Source of the DNA: Aulostomus chinensis
Lineage: Eukaryota; Chordata; Actinopteri; Syngnathiformes; Aulostomidae
DNA length: 64,000 bases
Assembly: GCA_037954235.1 (NCBI GenBank)
Contig: JBBMOA010000002.1
Location: 22,067,427-22,131,426 of the forward strand
Direction of reading: 5' to 3'
The first letter of the stretch is position 1. Each line of letters begins with the position of its first letter. The notes under the pieces were generated by a model. That model was not told the origin of the DNA, ran no database searches, and worked only from the letters and a program-made list of their open reading frames with translations. Position numbers and translations under genes: made by a program. This document shows positions 13,301 through 25,300 of the stretch, piece after piece.

Positions 13301-16300
13301 AAAGGAAACATTCCCTAAAGCCATACAAGGCCAGAGGCGCTGGTGCATGACCATCCAGAAGAGACGAGCAGCCAGCAGCCACTGAGTGCCGCGTTGGTAC
13401 TAACATCATCCAGAGACGGTTGTCTGAGGATCATTTCATGCTGATCATTTCTAAGAGATGAAATGTTGTCAACAAAGCTGGAAGCAGACATTTGAGAATG
13501 TAAACTTTTAAAGAGGACCATCCAGAATGTATCCAATAGGATGCTGGATAAGTCAATAGAATGGTTTCATTCTAAGCTGCTCACTTCCAGATCGGTGACC
13601 TCTTTCTTTTACAGTAAATGATGTTCACCAGAGGCTTTGTCTCCCTGCCTTGAACCTTATATTGCCTTGCCAGTGACTCAGTGCAAAAGTTTGCAACTCC
13701 TCAGGTCAATGAAGGGATAAAGATAAAGGGTTTTTAAAGTCTGAAGTGGTGGGCCTCCACTAACCCTTACCTCTCCTTATATTATTTATAGTTTTGGTTC
13801 TGGATGCCTATATAGGATCATTCCTATCTTATTTGATCCCACACAGTCAAGGATTTAGCCATGCTCCTAGCGTAATACTCCTGTTTACCTAGGTTCACGA
13901 AATACATGACAACAGTCAGTCCATGATCATTGATAAGGTTCTGAATCTTAGAAAGACCGAAAAACTGCAAATTTACCCCCAACACTATCATATCCCGATA
14001 CCATATCTCTGACCTAATTACATACTGTTTTACATCATGTCCTATGATAATATTCATTCACTGACCCTCCCCTGAAACTGTCTGGTGCCTCCCATGGGGG
14101 AGGCCTGCCCCACACTTTGAAAATCTCTACATACTAATCTGTTCACCTTTGATCGTCCTGCTCTTTCTACACAAGCTTTCTCATCTTTGTCTTGTTTTGA
14201 AAAATGCAGCAAGTTGAATTGATACAAGAAAAAAAATCCCTTTAACCTCTTGTTGCATTCTTTTGGCTTTACTTTCCAAAAAATATCTTTTCAAGCAATC
14301 ATAAAAAGGTGTCCATGGCTCACAAATGCCATTCATACTGTCCCGTATTAATTCTTTCTAAGTCCATAATGCAGAAAGAGCACACCATGTTTATTTAGCC
14401 TCAACCTTAACGCTAACGAGGACTAATCGTAGCTACAGAAACAAAACAACATAAAAATACTTAAGACATTTTTTTTACTGATTGGAGCAGTGGATTATCA
14501 AGTCTAGGAGTCTTGAGTGAGCTTTAGCCAGGGTGATGAACCAAAGTATGTGGTTAAGACATCTGTATAATGGACTGCCCACTCAGAAGAAAGACTGACA
14601 CCACGAGGAACAACAAACTCTGGAAAGGCAAGCCGACAAGTGGCTCGGCTGTGACACAGGCATTTACGTTTGTTGGCCAATAATAATGTTAATGAACTGC
14701 AATGTAATGAACTTAATGTATTCCTATACATGATACACAGTTTGAAACACAGTGACAGCATTCAACAGCAAGATATCTGCTTAGAAGGTGACATAGGTGA
14801 GCTTGGAGCCATTCAGAATATTTAGACGTGCATATACTTGGAACATTCTCTTAACCAGCATCTTAGTGTTCATATTTTATATTTATAATATTTCATTTGA
14901 AGTATTTTCTGATCTTCAGTGACAGAGGGAAGACATCTCGGAGGAGAGCAATGGCATTTCTGTGGAGAACACTGAAAACAACATCCTTCTGTTTATACGT
15001 GCGTACAATAGAGGACAGTATAGAAACTACATCAAGACACCGAATCTTCAGATCTGTAGAGTCGTGTAGAGTCATAGCACCTCAGTGGAAGAAAGTGACA
15101 TCTCTGTGGAATGTCAAGACAAACCAAGGACAGAGAGTTGCACTTCAGTACCATATGAAGGCACCTCAATGGAAGATCGAGCCACCGCAGTGGAAGGTTG
15201 AACCACCACAGTGGAAGGTGGAGCCACCTCAGTGGAAGATAGTGGCCCCACAGTGGAAGATAGAGAGGCCTGAGTGGAAGGTGGGGTGGCCTCAGTGGAA
15301 GATAGTGGCCCCACAGTGGAAGATAGAGAGGCCTGAGTGGAAGGTGGGGTGGCCTCAGTGGAAGGTGGAGGCCCCACAGTGGAAGGTGGAGGCCCCACAG
15401 TGGAAGGTAGAGCCACCTCAGTGGAAGATAGTGGCCCCACAGTGGAAGATAGAGAGGCCTGAGTGGAAGGTGGGGTGGCCTCAGTGGAAGGTGGAGGCCC
15501 CACAGTGGAAGGTGGAGGCCCCACAGTGGAAGGTAGAGCCACCTCAGTGGAAGATAGTGGCCCCACAGTGGAAGATAGAGAGGCCTGAGTGGAAGGTGGG
15601 GTGGCCTCAGTGGAAGGTGGAGGCCCCACAGTGGAAGGTGGAGGCCCCACAGTGGAAGGTAGAGCCACCTCAGTGGAAGATAGTGGCCCCACAGTGGAAG
15701 ATAGAGAGGCCTGAGTGGAAGGTGGGGTGGCCTCAGTGGAAGGTGGAGGCCCCACAGTGGAAGGTGGAGGCCCCACAGTGGAAGGTAGAGCCACCTCAGT
15801 GGAAGATGGAGGCCCCACAGTGGAAGGTAGAGAGGCCTCAGTGGAAGGCGGAGTTGCCTCAGTGGAAGGTGGAGCGGCCTGGAGAGTAGAGCCACCTCAA
15901 TGAAAGAGGCACCTTGGGCTAGCTTGATGGCGCATACTCTGCTGCGACAGCACAGACCGTTCTCCGTTTGACTCCACACCACATCCTGTCTAAGTTATCT
16001 CTGAGTGTTTTGTTGAGTGCTTTAAGAAATCTACACTCTGCTAACAAACATGATGGAGTTGCTCAAAGTAATCCTCACTCTGCTCGCATTTTTTTTGGTT
16101 GATACATGATGACCACGCTCGAGTACCAGTACAAGTTGAGAACACAACGTCCCGTTCATCCACTTCTCCCCTTCATCAACCTGTCTGCTCACTCCGTAAC
16201 CAAATGGACTTGCTACATGCCAGATGCCAAATAGAAAGAGCTTTCAGGGACATTTGTTTCATTGTTGCCTGTTACGGCAACATCACCGGTGCATTCTGTG

Positions 16301-19300
16301 GCCGTTCGTATGCACCGCTTGGACTTGTAGACCACAACGTCGTCTGTTTACTTCCACTCTACAGACAAGAGCTGAAATGTTACAAGCCACAATGCTATAG
16401 CACCCCACAGTGGTCGGAGGATGCTGCTGCCCATCTCCAATGCTCCTTGGCATGCATTGATTGGAAGATCTTTGATGGAAATCTGAATGAGAGAGTTTCT
16501 GTCATTACAGACTACATCAATTTCTGCATTCACACCAGCATTCCTGTTAAACGAATAAAAAAGTATCCCAACTCTAAACCTTGTATTACCCAACACATAA
16601 GACAGAGCCTAAAGGAAAAACACAGAGCCTTCAGGCACAAGGACTGGGATAACCTTAAAGTGGCAAACAAGAAAATAAAAAATGAGGTCTGTCTAATCTT
16701 TGTCTTGTTTTGAAAAATGCAGTAAGTTGAACTGTTCATTTGTTGTTTCATTTGAGTTGTTGGAGACGAGGCTTGACGAGGTTGAATTGGACCTGCGGAT
16801 GGATCCAAACAATTAGCCGCTAGAGCTTAGCCCCGACTAGCGCTCCCCTGGCAACTCCCGAGCAGCCGGGAAACCAGGGCGGCTGGGTGACTGTCCGGAG
16901 GAAGCATAGTCCTAAGCAGAAGCCTGCTGTCAGTGACCAACCACCAATTCACGTCTCAAATAGGTTTTCCCCACTCTGCGACACACCCACTGAGCAAACA
17001 ACTCTGGTAATTGGAAGTTCCATTCTGAGAAACGTGAAATTAGAAACACCAGCGACTAGGGCTGGGCGATATCACAATATATATCGTCTGGACAATAGAA
17101 AATGTCTATTGTTTAATGTTAAACTTTATCGTTTATATCGCGGTGTCGCAAAACAGGCTTTACGGCAAGCCCAGGCACGCGGCTCAAACATACACAGCCA
17201 TGGAGGAAGATGGTGGACGCCACACAGAAGAACATGTTACCAATTCTCAATCTAAACAACAACAAGATGACGAACAACCAGCGCAAACCGACGAGCTTGT
17301 ACCTAAAAGAGGGGGAACTTCTGTCATATGGCGGTGGTTTGGATATAAAAAGACAGACAAGGATCAGACTACTGCACTTTGTAAAGTATGCCGCTGCCCG
17401 ATCCATCAACAGACTCGAACACAAGAAACTTTTTTGAATCACCTGAAAAAGAATCATGAAAAAGAATACAGAGAGAGTCAACGAGAAAAAGCAGCAAAAG
17501 CTGGGCCAAGTGACGTTGACGTTAAGAAGGAACTCCAGACGCAGACATTGCAACAGGCTTTTACCTGCGGCACACCATATAGCCATACCTACCGCAGATG
17601 GAAGGAAATAACCATGGCTAGGGTTAGCACATCTGTAAAGATATGATTCCAACCTACACGGTCGAGAAACGGGGGTTTCTTGAGTTAGTGCAAACACTCG
17701 ATCCTCGATATGAAATGCCCAGCCGAAAACACATCGGTAGCGTTGTTGTGTTACCTGCTTTATATGATGAGTGCCGGGCAAAAGTGGAGGAAGAAATAAA
17801 AAATTTTAAAAAAACCTGTTCATTCATTGAATTTACCAAAAATGTGCTATATCGTGATGTATATCGAATCAGGATATAAAATGAGCTATATCGGGATATA
17901 AAATTTTGGTCATATCGCCCAGCCCTACCGGCGACCATTGTCAAGTGCATTCCAGGGGCCAGAGTGGGCGACGTCGAGTCAAATTTGAAACTCCTGGCTA
18001 ACATTAAACGTAAATATGGTAAAATCGTTATTCATGTCGGCGGCAATGACATCCGGCTACGCCAGTCGGACATCACAAAAATTAATATTGAGTCGGTGTG
18101 TACATTTGCGAAGACGATGTCGGACTCCGTAGTGTTCTCTGGACCCCTGTCTAATCGGACCAGCGATGATATATTTAGCCACATGTCGTCGTTCAACCGC
18201 TAGCTGTTGAGGTGGTGTCCAGCAAACCTTTCTCTGGGAGACCTGGTCTGATTAGGAGAGACAGCATTCAACCCACGTTGAACGGTGCTGCTCTCATCTC
18301 TAGAAATATGACCCAGTTTGTTACAGAACCAAAACCCTGACAACCCAGAGTTCAGACCAGGAAGCAGAGCTGCCGTCTTACCCGCTTCTCTGCGCATCCA
18401 TTAGGGCAGTTACCCACCCAAAACTACATAGAAACTGCGTCTGTCCCCCGACTATGTCAGTTTCTTCACTCCAATTACTTGTAGAGGAGTCAATCAGAAA
18501 AAACCTAATCAAAATTAACACAACCACTAAATTAACTCAAAAGAATATAAAAAAAATAGATGTGGATTATTAAGTATGAGATCTCTGATGCCAAAAACTG
18601 AATTGGTAAATTAATTGATATCTGACAATTGTATTGACCTGCTCTGTCTCACTGAAACCTGGCTGTGTGATGATGTGTATGCTGGTCTAAATGAATCCAC
18701 TCCTCCCAGTCACATTAACACTCTTATTCCTGGAGGCTCTGGCCGAGGAGGTGGAGTTGCTGCCATTTTTGATAGACGTTTATTTGTCTCATCCAGCCTG
18801 GAAAACTCTACAGCCACTCTTATTTATTATTGTGTACCGCCCTCCTGGTCCTTACTCTGAATTCTTATCTGAATTCTCAAGAGTTTATATCCAGTTTAGT
18901 TCTCAAATCAGATAAAGTCAGATTGTAGGTGACTTCAATATTCATGTGGATGTTGATAACGACAGTCCGGGTGCTGCATTTCTCTCTCTTCTAGACCTAA
19001 TTGGTTTCCATCAGTCTGTTCATGAACCGACTCACCGTCACAACCACAGCCTCGACCTCGTCCTAACATATGGAATTGAAGTTGAACATCTAGTTGTATT
19101 TCCACAGAACGCGCTTTTATCAGACCATCAATTAATAACTTTTGAATTTGCACTAATCGACTACACTCCACTCAGGAAAACTGTAGTTTCCAGATGTTAG
19201 TCTGATCAGGCCGTAGCTGGATTTAAGGAAGCGATTCTATTGGCGCTAAATTCAGTGTCGTGTCCCATTGTTACAGAGGACACTGTTGTCTACTTTAGTC

Positions 19301-22300
19301 CCTCCCAAATTGATCATTTTATCGATAGTGCAGCAGGCACATTAAGAACAACTTTGGACTCAACTGCCCTACTAAAAAAGAAATCTATAAATCCAAGGAA
19401 ACAAGCACCTTGGTACAATTCAGAAACCAGACAGCTTAAACAAAAAACCCAGAAACTAGAGAGAATATGGCGCTCCTCCAAACTGGAGGACTCACATATA
19501 GTCAGGCAAGACAGCCTTAAAAGTTATAAGAAAGCCCTTCGTATAGCTAGAGCAGCCTACTACTCGGCACTAATAGAGGAACACAAGAACAACCCCAGGT
19601 TCCTCTTCAGTACTGTAGCCAGACTGACAGAGAGCCACAGTTCTATTGAACCAAGTATTCCTGTTTCCCTGGGTAGCAAAGACTTCATGGACTTCTTTAA
19701 TGACAAAATTCTCCTTATTAGACAGAAAATTCATCTCCTCCTGGCATCTGCTGACAACATGACACCTATAACCTCAAAAGCCTTAGAGGCAGCTGGAGAA
19801 TCAGACATACACTTTGATAGTTTTTCTACCGTTAGCCTTCATGGGCTCAGTTCAACAATTTCCTCCTCTAAACCGTCCACCTGTCAGTCTTTCTTCTGAG
19901 TGGGCCGTCCATGATACAGATGACTTAACCACATACTTTGGTTCATCACCCTGGCTAAAGCTCACTCAGTCAAGTCAAGTCAATTTCAGGTTCCCCTCCT
20001 GTGGAACCGTCTCCCAGTTTCGGTCCAGGATGCAGACACCCTCTCTACCTTTAAGAGCAGCCTTAAGACCTTCATTTTGGTCAGACTTATAGTTAGGGCT
20101 GCTTAGGCTGGCCCTTAGATATGCTGCTATAGGCTTAGGCTGCAGGGGGATCTCCCATGGTGCACTGGGCTTCTCTCTCCTCCTCTCTGTTCTACGTGTT
20201 ACAGATAAATCTTACTCATAGGTATTACGAACTCATCTTCTTCTCCGGAGCCTTCGGGCTCCCCGCTTCCCAGATCCCGGGTGCTGCTGGAGGAGGCTGC
20301 AGGCCTGACGAGGCTCAAGCTGCCACCTGTAGGACCACCTGCTAACGTCCCCATCTGTCCATCAGTTTCCTCTCTTTATTGCTCTCTTTATCTCTGTCCC
20401 TCTCTTTCCTTCTCTATATTTGTCTCTCTCCATTATCTGTGTTTGTCTCTGCCCCACTCTCCTGCTCTCTTTCCCCCCAACTGGTCAAAGCAGAAGGCCG
20501 TCCCCATTGAGCCTGGATCTGCTCGACGTTCCTGCCTGTTAAAAGGAAGGTTTTCGTCGCCGCTGTTGCAGGATGTGCTTGCTGATGGAGAATTGTTGGG
20601 TGTAAATTCATTGAAGGAGTGTGGTACTGGACCTGCTCTACCTGTAAAGTGTTATGAGATAACTTTTGTTGTGATGTGGCGTGATATAAATAAAACTGAC
20701 TTGACTTGCTCTTGAGTGAGCTTTAGCCAGGGTGATGAACCAAAGTATGTGGTTAAGACATCTGTATAATGGACGGCCTACTCAGAAGAAAGACTGACAC
20801 CGCAAGGAACAACAAACTCTGGAAAGGCCAGCCGACAAGTGGCTCGGCTGTGACACAGGCATTTACGTTTGTTGGCCAATAATAATGTTAATGAACTGCA
20901 ATGTAATGAACTTAATGTATTCCTATACATGATACACAGTTTAATAACACTGTTTAGTTTAGTTTAAGTTTTAGTTTATTCTTTTAGCTGTAGTTGTTCA
21001 CAGTGAAAAAAGTGTTAGCCTGGACGCCTTTCAATTAGGGGCCAGAAAGTGAGACTCTGATGTCACTGTGTCACATCACACACGGCAGTGATCCCAGAAT
21101 TCAGAATGTTGACTACGCAGATGACTGCCAGTGACCTCAAATATTACTATTATTTAAGATTATAGCAGACCCACTATTGGACAAGAAAACCACTCAAACC
21201 TGCCTGATTGAAACACAGTGACAGCATTCAACAGCAAGATATCTGCTTAGAAGGTGACATAGGTGAGCTTGGAGCCATTCAGAATATTTAGACGTGCATA
21301 TACTTGGAACATTCTCTTAACCGGCATCTTAGCGTTCATATTTTATATTTATAACATTTCATTTGAAGTATTTTCTGATCTTCAGTGACAGAGGGAAGAC
21401 ATCTCGGAGGAGAGCAATGGCATTTCTGTGGAGAACACTGGTGTGTAGAGTCATAGCACCTCAGTGGAAGAAAGTGACATCTCTGTGGAATGTCAAGACA
21501 AACCAGGGACAGAGAGTTGCACTTCAGTACAATATGAAGGCACCTCAATGGAAGATCGAGCCACCGCAGTGGAAGGTTGAACCACCACAGTGGAAGGTGG
21601 AGCCACCTCAGTGGAAGGTGGAGCGGCCTGAGTGGAAGGTAGAGCCACCTCAGTGGAAGATAGTGGCCCCACAGTGGAAGATAGAGAGGCCTGAGTGGAA
21701 GGTGGGGTGGCCTCAGTGGAAGGTGGAGGCCCCACAGTGGAAGGTAGAGCCACCTCAGTGGAAGATGGAGGCCCCACAGTGGAAGGTAGAGAGGCCTCAG
21801 TGGAAGGTGGAGTCACCTCAATGGAAAATAGAGCGGCCTAGGTGGAAGGCAGAGTGACCTGATTGGAAGCTGGAGCGGCCACAATGGAAGGGGGAGCCAC
21901 CTCAGTGAAGGGTAGAGCCACCTCAACTGATGGTGGAGCCACCTCAGTGAAGGGTAGAGCAATCTCAATAGATGATTGAGCAACCTCAATGGAAGGTAGA
22001 CTGGCCCAAGTGGACGGTAGAGCAGCCTTAGTGGAAGTTAGAACGGCATAAATGGAAGGTAGAGCAACCTAAACTGATGGTGGGGTGACCTCAATGAAAG
22101 GTAGAGTGGCCTATGTGGAAGGTAGAGCAGCCTCAATGAAAGGTACAGCAGCCAAAGTTGGAAGTAGAGGAACTTCAATGGAAGGTAGGGAGCCATTAGT
22201 GGAGGGCAGAGGGCCATTAGTGAAGGTAATGGGCCCTGAGTGGAAGGAAGTGCACCTTTGGTAGAGGGAATGACGGAACTGCGCAATACATCTTGTATAA

Positions 22301-25300
22301 AATGATCACATATTACTTCTTTTTAATCTCTTTAATGTCAGCAGACCTCAGAGCAGACAAGCTGAATTATTAAATTCTGTGACAAAATATTCTAATTTTT
22401 ATCGGTGTACAATACTGGAGAACCAGTACAATAGAGGCTGGAGAACTAGTACAAGTAGTACCTGGAGAACTAGTGCAGTAGTACCTAGAGGACTAGTACA
22501 GTAGTACCTGGAGAACTAGTGCAGTAATACCTTGAGGACTAGTACAGTAGTACCTGGAGAACTAGTACAGTAATAGCTGGATTTTTGTTTGTTTAAGTTT
22601 ATTGCCATTTTAGCAACTATGGCTATTTAATGGCCAAAACAGGTAAAATTCAAATATCATTCAATTTTAAAAACAGTCAGACAATTGTAATAGATACATA
22701 TAAGATAACAAGTTAAATATATTAAATAAGGTTGTTTTTTTTACATCAATACATGATAAAAAATCCAACACTTTTAAAGGTGGGACCTTATTAAAAATGC
22801 TTTCTATCGTACTTTCTTTAAAAAAAAGCTGCTGCCTTTTTTTTGTGGGCGGCATGGCTCAGGGGTAGAGTGGCTGTCTAGCAACCAAAGGGTCGCTGGT
22901 TCGATCCTCAACCCTGGTGACCATGTCAAAGTGTCCTTGAGCGAGATACTGAACCCATAATTGCTCCTGATGAGTAGGTTGGCGCCTTGCATGGTAGCCT
23001 CCACCATCAGTGTGTGTGAATGGGTGAATGAGATGACACTGTAAAGCGCTTTGAGTACCGCTAAGGTAGAAAAGCGCTATATAAAATTGAGTCCATTTAC
23101 CATGAGTCCATTTTAGTTGTCAAGGCAGAGCAAGACAGTAAAATATGCTTGAACGTTAAAGGCCCATTACAAAAATGACACAATGGAAATTCACCTCCAG
23201 TCAACAAAAAAAACATGTTAATCTAGAATGACCAATTCTACATCTTGTATAGACAACTTGATCATGTCTGGATGAGAAAGAAAAAAATAATCTCTTTTTA
23301 ACGGGCTGACATATTTCATGCCATTTGTTATCAAGGCATTTATCCCATTCAGCTTGCCATTTATCAAAGATATTAGAGCATAGTGCAGGTTTAATATAGG
23401 TAGGGATTTGACATTCTGTAACTTCTTCAGTCAAAGCTTTTTTGGCAGCACTATCTGCTTTCTCATTGCCACACAGACCCACATGGCCAGGGACCCAGCA
23501 AAAAAAATACACCCAAACTCAGATTTTTTAAATGTTCCAGTTTTTCCAAGTATTCTTATAATCAGAGGATGATCATTTTATAAAAACTCCAGTGCTTGAA
23601 GACATGATCTAGACTCTGTGCAAATCAAAGAATACTGCTGATTGGTCTTTTCTATGTATTCAAGACTTAAAAGCAAGGCTTGAGCCTCAGCTGTAAAAAT
23701 AAGAGCATAATTCTGGAATACGTAGGCCACACTGATTTGAACCAACTACTATTGCCGATGCCACACAGTTGTCCATTTTTGAAGCATCAGTATAAATAGG
23801 AGTGTGTAAGGGGAAACCGTACATCAAAAAAGCAGCTCTGATATTCGTTTGGATGGGTCCTAAATTTCTTTCTTTAACTTAACTCCTTTGTAATCTCAGT
23901 TTGTTTCAGAATCCAAGGAGGAATGGGGCAAAGTTGAATAGATGTAAGACTGTCCAAATTAATATTCAGGTCCTCAAGAAAAGGTTTTATTCGAATTCCA
24001 AAAGGTCTAATAGATTTTGGACTGGTCTCATAAAATTGTAAAAATTGAGGTTGAAAAACAGTAGAATAGGCAGGGTTATCTTTGTTTCCTTTAAGTTTGA
24101 TTGCATATTGTAAAGCCAGCTTCAGGCGTCGTCAGTAACAGCTGTAGGACTAATACAGAAGTAGCTGGAGGGCTAATACAGTAGTAGCTGGAGGGCTAAC
24201 ACAGTAGTAGATGGAGGACTAGTACAGTAGTTGCTGGAGGGCGAATACAGTTGTAGCTGGAGGGCTAATACAGTAGTAGCTGGAGCACTGATACAGTAGT
24301 AGCTGGAGGGCTAATACAGTCGTAGATGGAGGACTAGTACAGTGGTAGCTGGAGGGCTAATACAGTTGTAGCTGGAGGACTAGTACAGTGGTAGCTGGAG
24401 GGCTAATACAGTCGTAGCTGGAGGACTAGTTCAGTAATAGATGGAGGACTAATACAGTAGTAGCAGGAGGACTAGTGCGATAGTAGATGGAGGACTAATA
24501 CAGTCGTAGCTGGAGGACTAGTACGATAGTAGATGGAGGACTAATACAGTAGTAGCTGGAGGACTAGTACAGTAGTAGCTGGAGGACTAGTACAGTAATA
24601 GATGGAAGACTAATACAGTAGTAGCAGGAGGACTAGTACGATAGTAGCTGGAGGACTAATACGGTAGTAGCTGGAGGACTAGTACAGTAATAGATGGAAG
24701 ACTAATACGGTAATAGCAGAAGGACTAGTACAGTAGTAGCTGGAGGACTAGTACAGTAATAGATGGAAGACTAATACAGTAGTAGCAGGAGGACTAGTAT
24801 GATAGTAGCTGGAGGACTAATACGGTAGTAGCTGGAGGACTAGTACAGTAATAGATGGAAGACTAATACGGTAATAGCAGAAAGACTAGTGCAGTAGTAG
24901 CTGGACGACTAGTACAGTAATAGATGGAAGACTAATACGGTAATAGCAGAAGGACTAGTACAGTAGTAGCTGGAGGACTAGTACAGTAATAGATGGAAGA
25001 CTAATACAGTAGTAGCAGGAGGACTAGTATGATAGTAGCTAGAGGACTAATACAGTAATAGCAGGAGGATTGATACAGTAGTAGCTGGAAGACTAATACA
25101 GTATTAGAAGGAGGACTAGTACGATAGTAGCTGGGAGGACAAGTACAGTAGTAGCTGGAGAGCTACTACAGTATTACCAGGAGGACTAGTACAGTAGTAG
25201 CAGGAGGACGAGTACACTAGCAGCTGGAGAACTAGAATAGTAGTAGCAGGAGGACGAGTACACTAGTAGCTGGAGAACTAGAATAGTAGTAGCAGGAGTT

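Noticed and set aside
14897..15982. Open frames of 330, 316 and 234 codons on both strands encoding PQWKVE-, LPLWGL- and PSTVGPP-type repeats
   Set aside because: They follow from a 21-bp tandem unit without in-frame stops. Several frames on both strands are open together, and no protein family or start context supports a gene.
17119..17781. 220-codon minus-strand frame across the hAT element
   Set aside because: Antisense of the BED-finger/transposase remnants, which read on the plus strand.
22845..22920. A possible tRNA gene with A and B boxes
   Set aside because: The head does not close into a full cloverleaf and is followed by the body and tail of a SINE.
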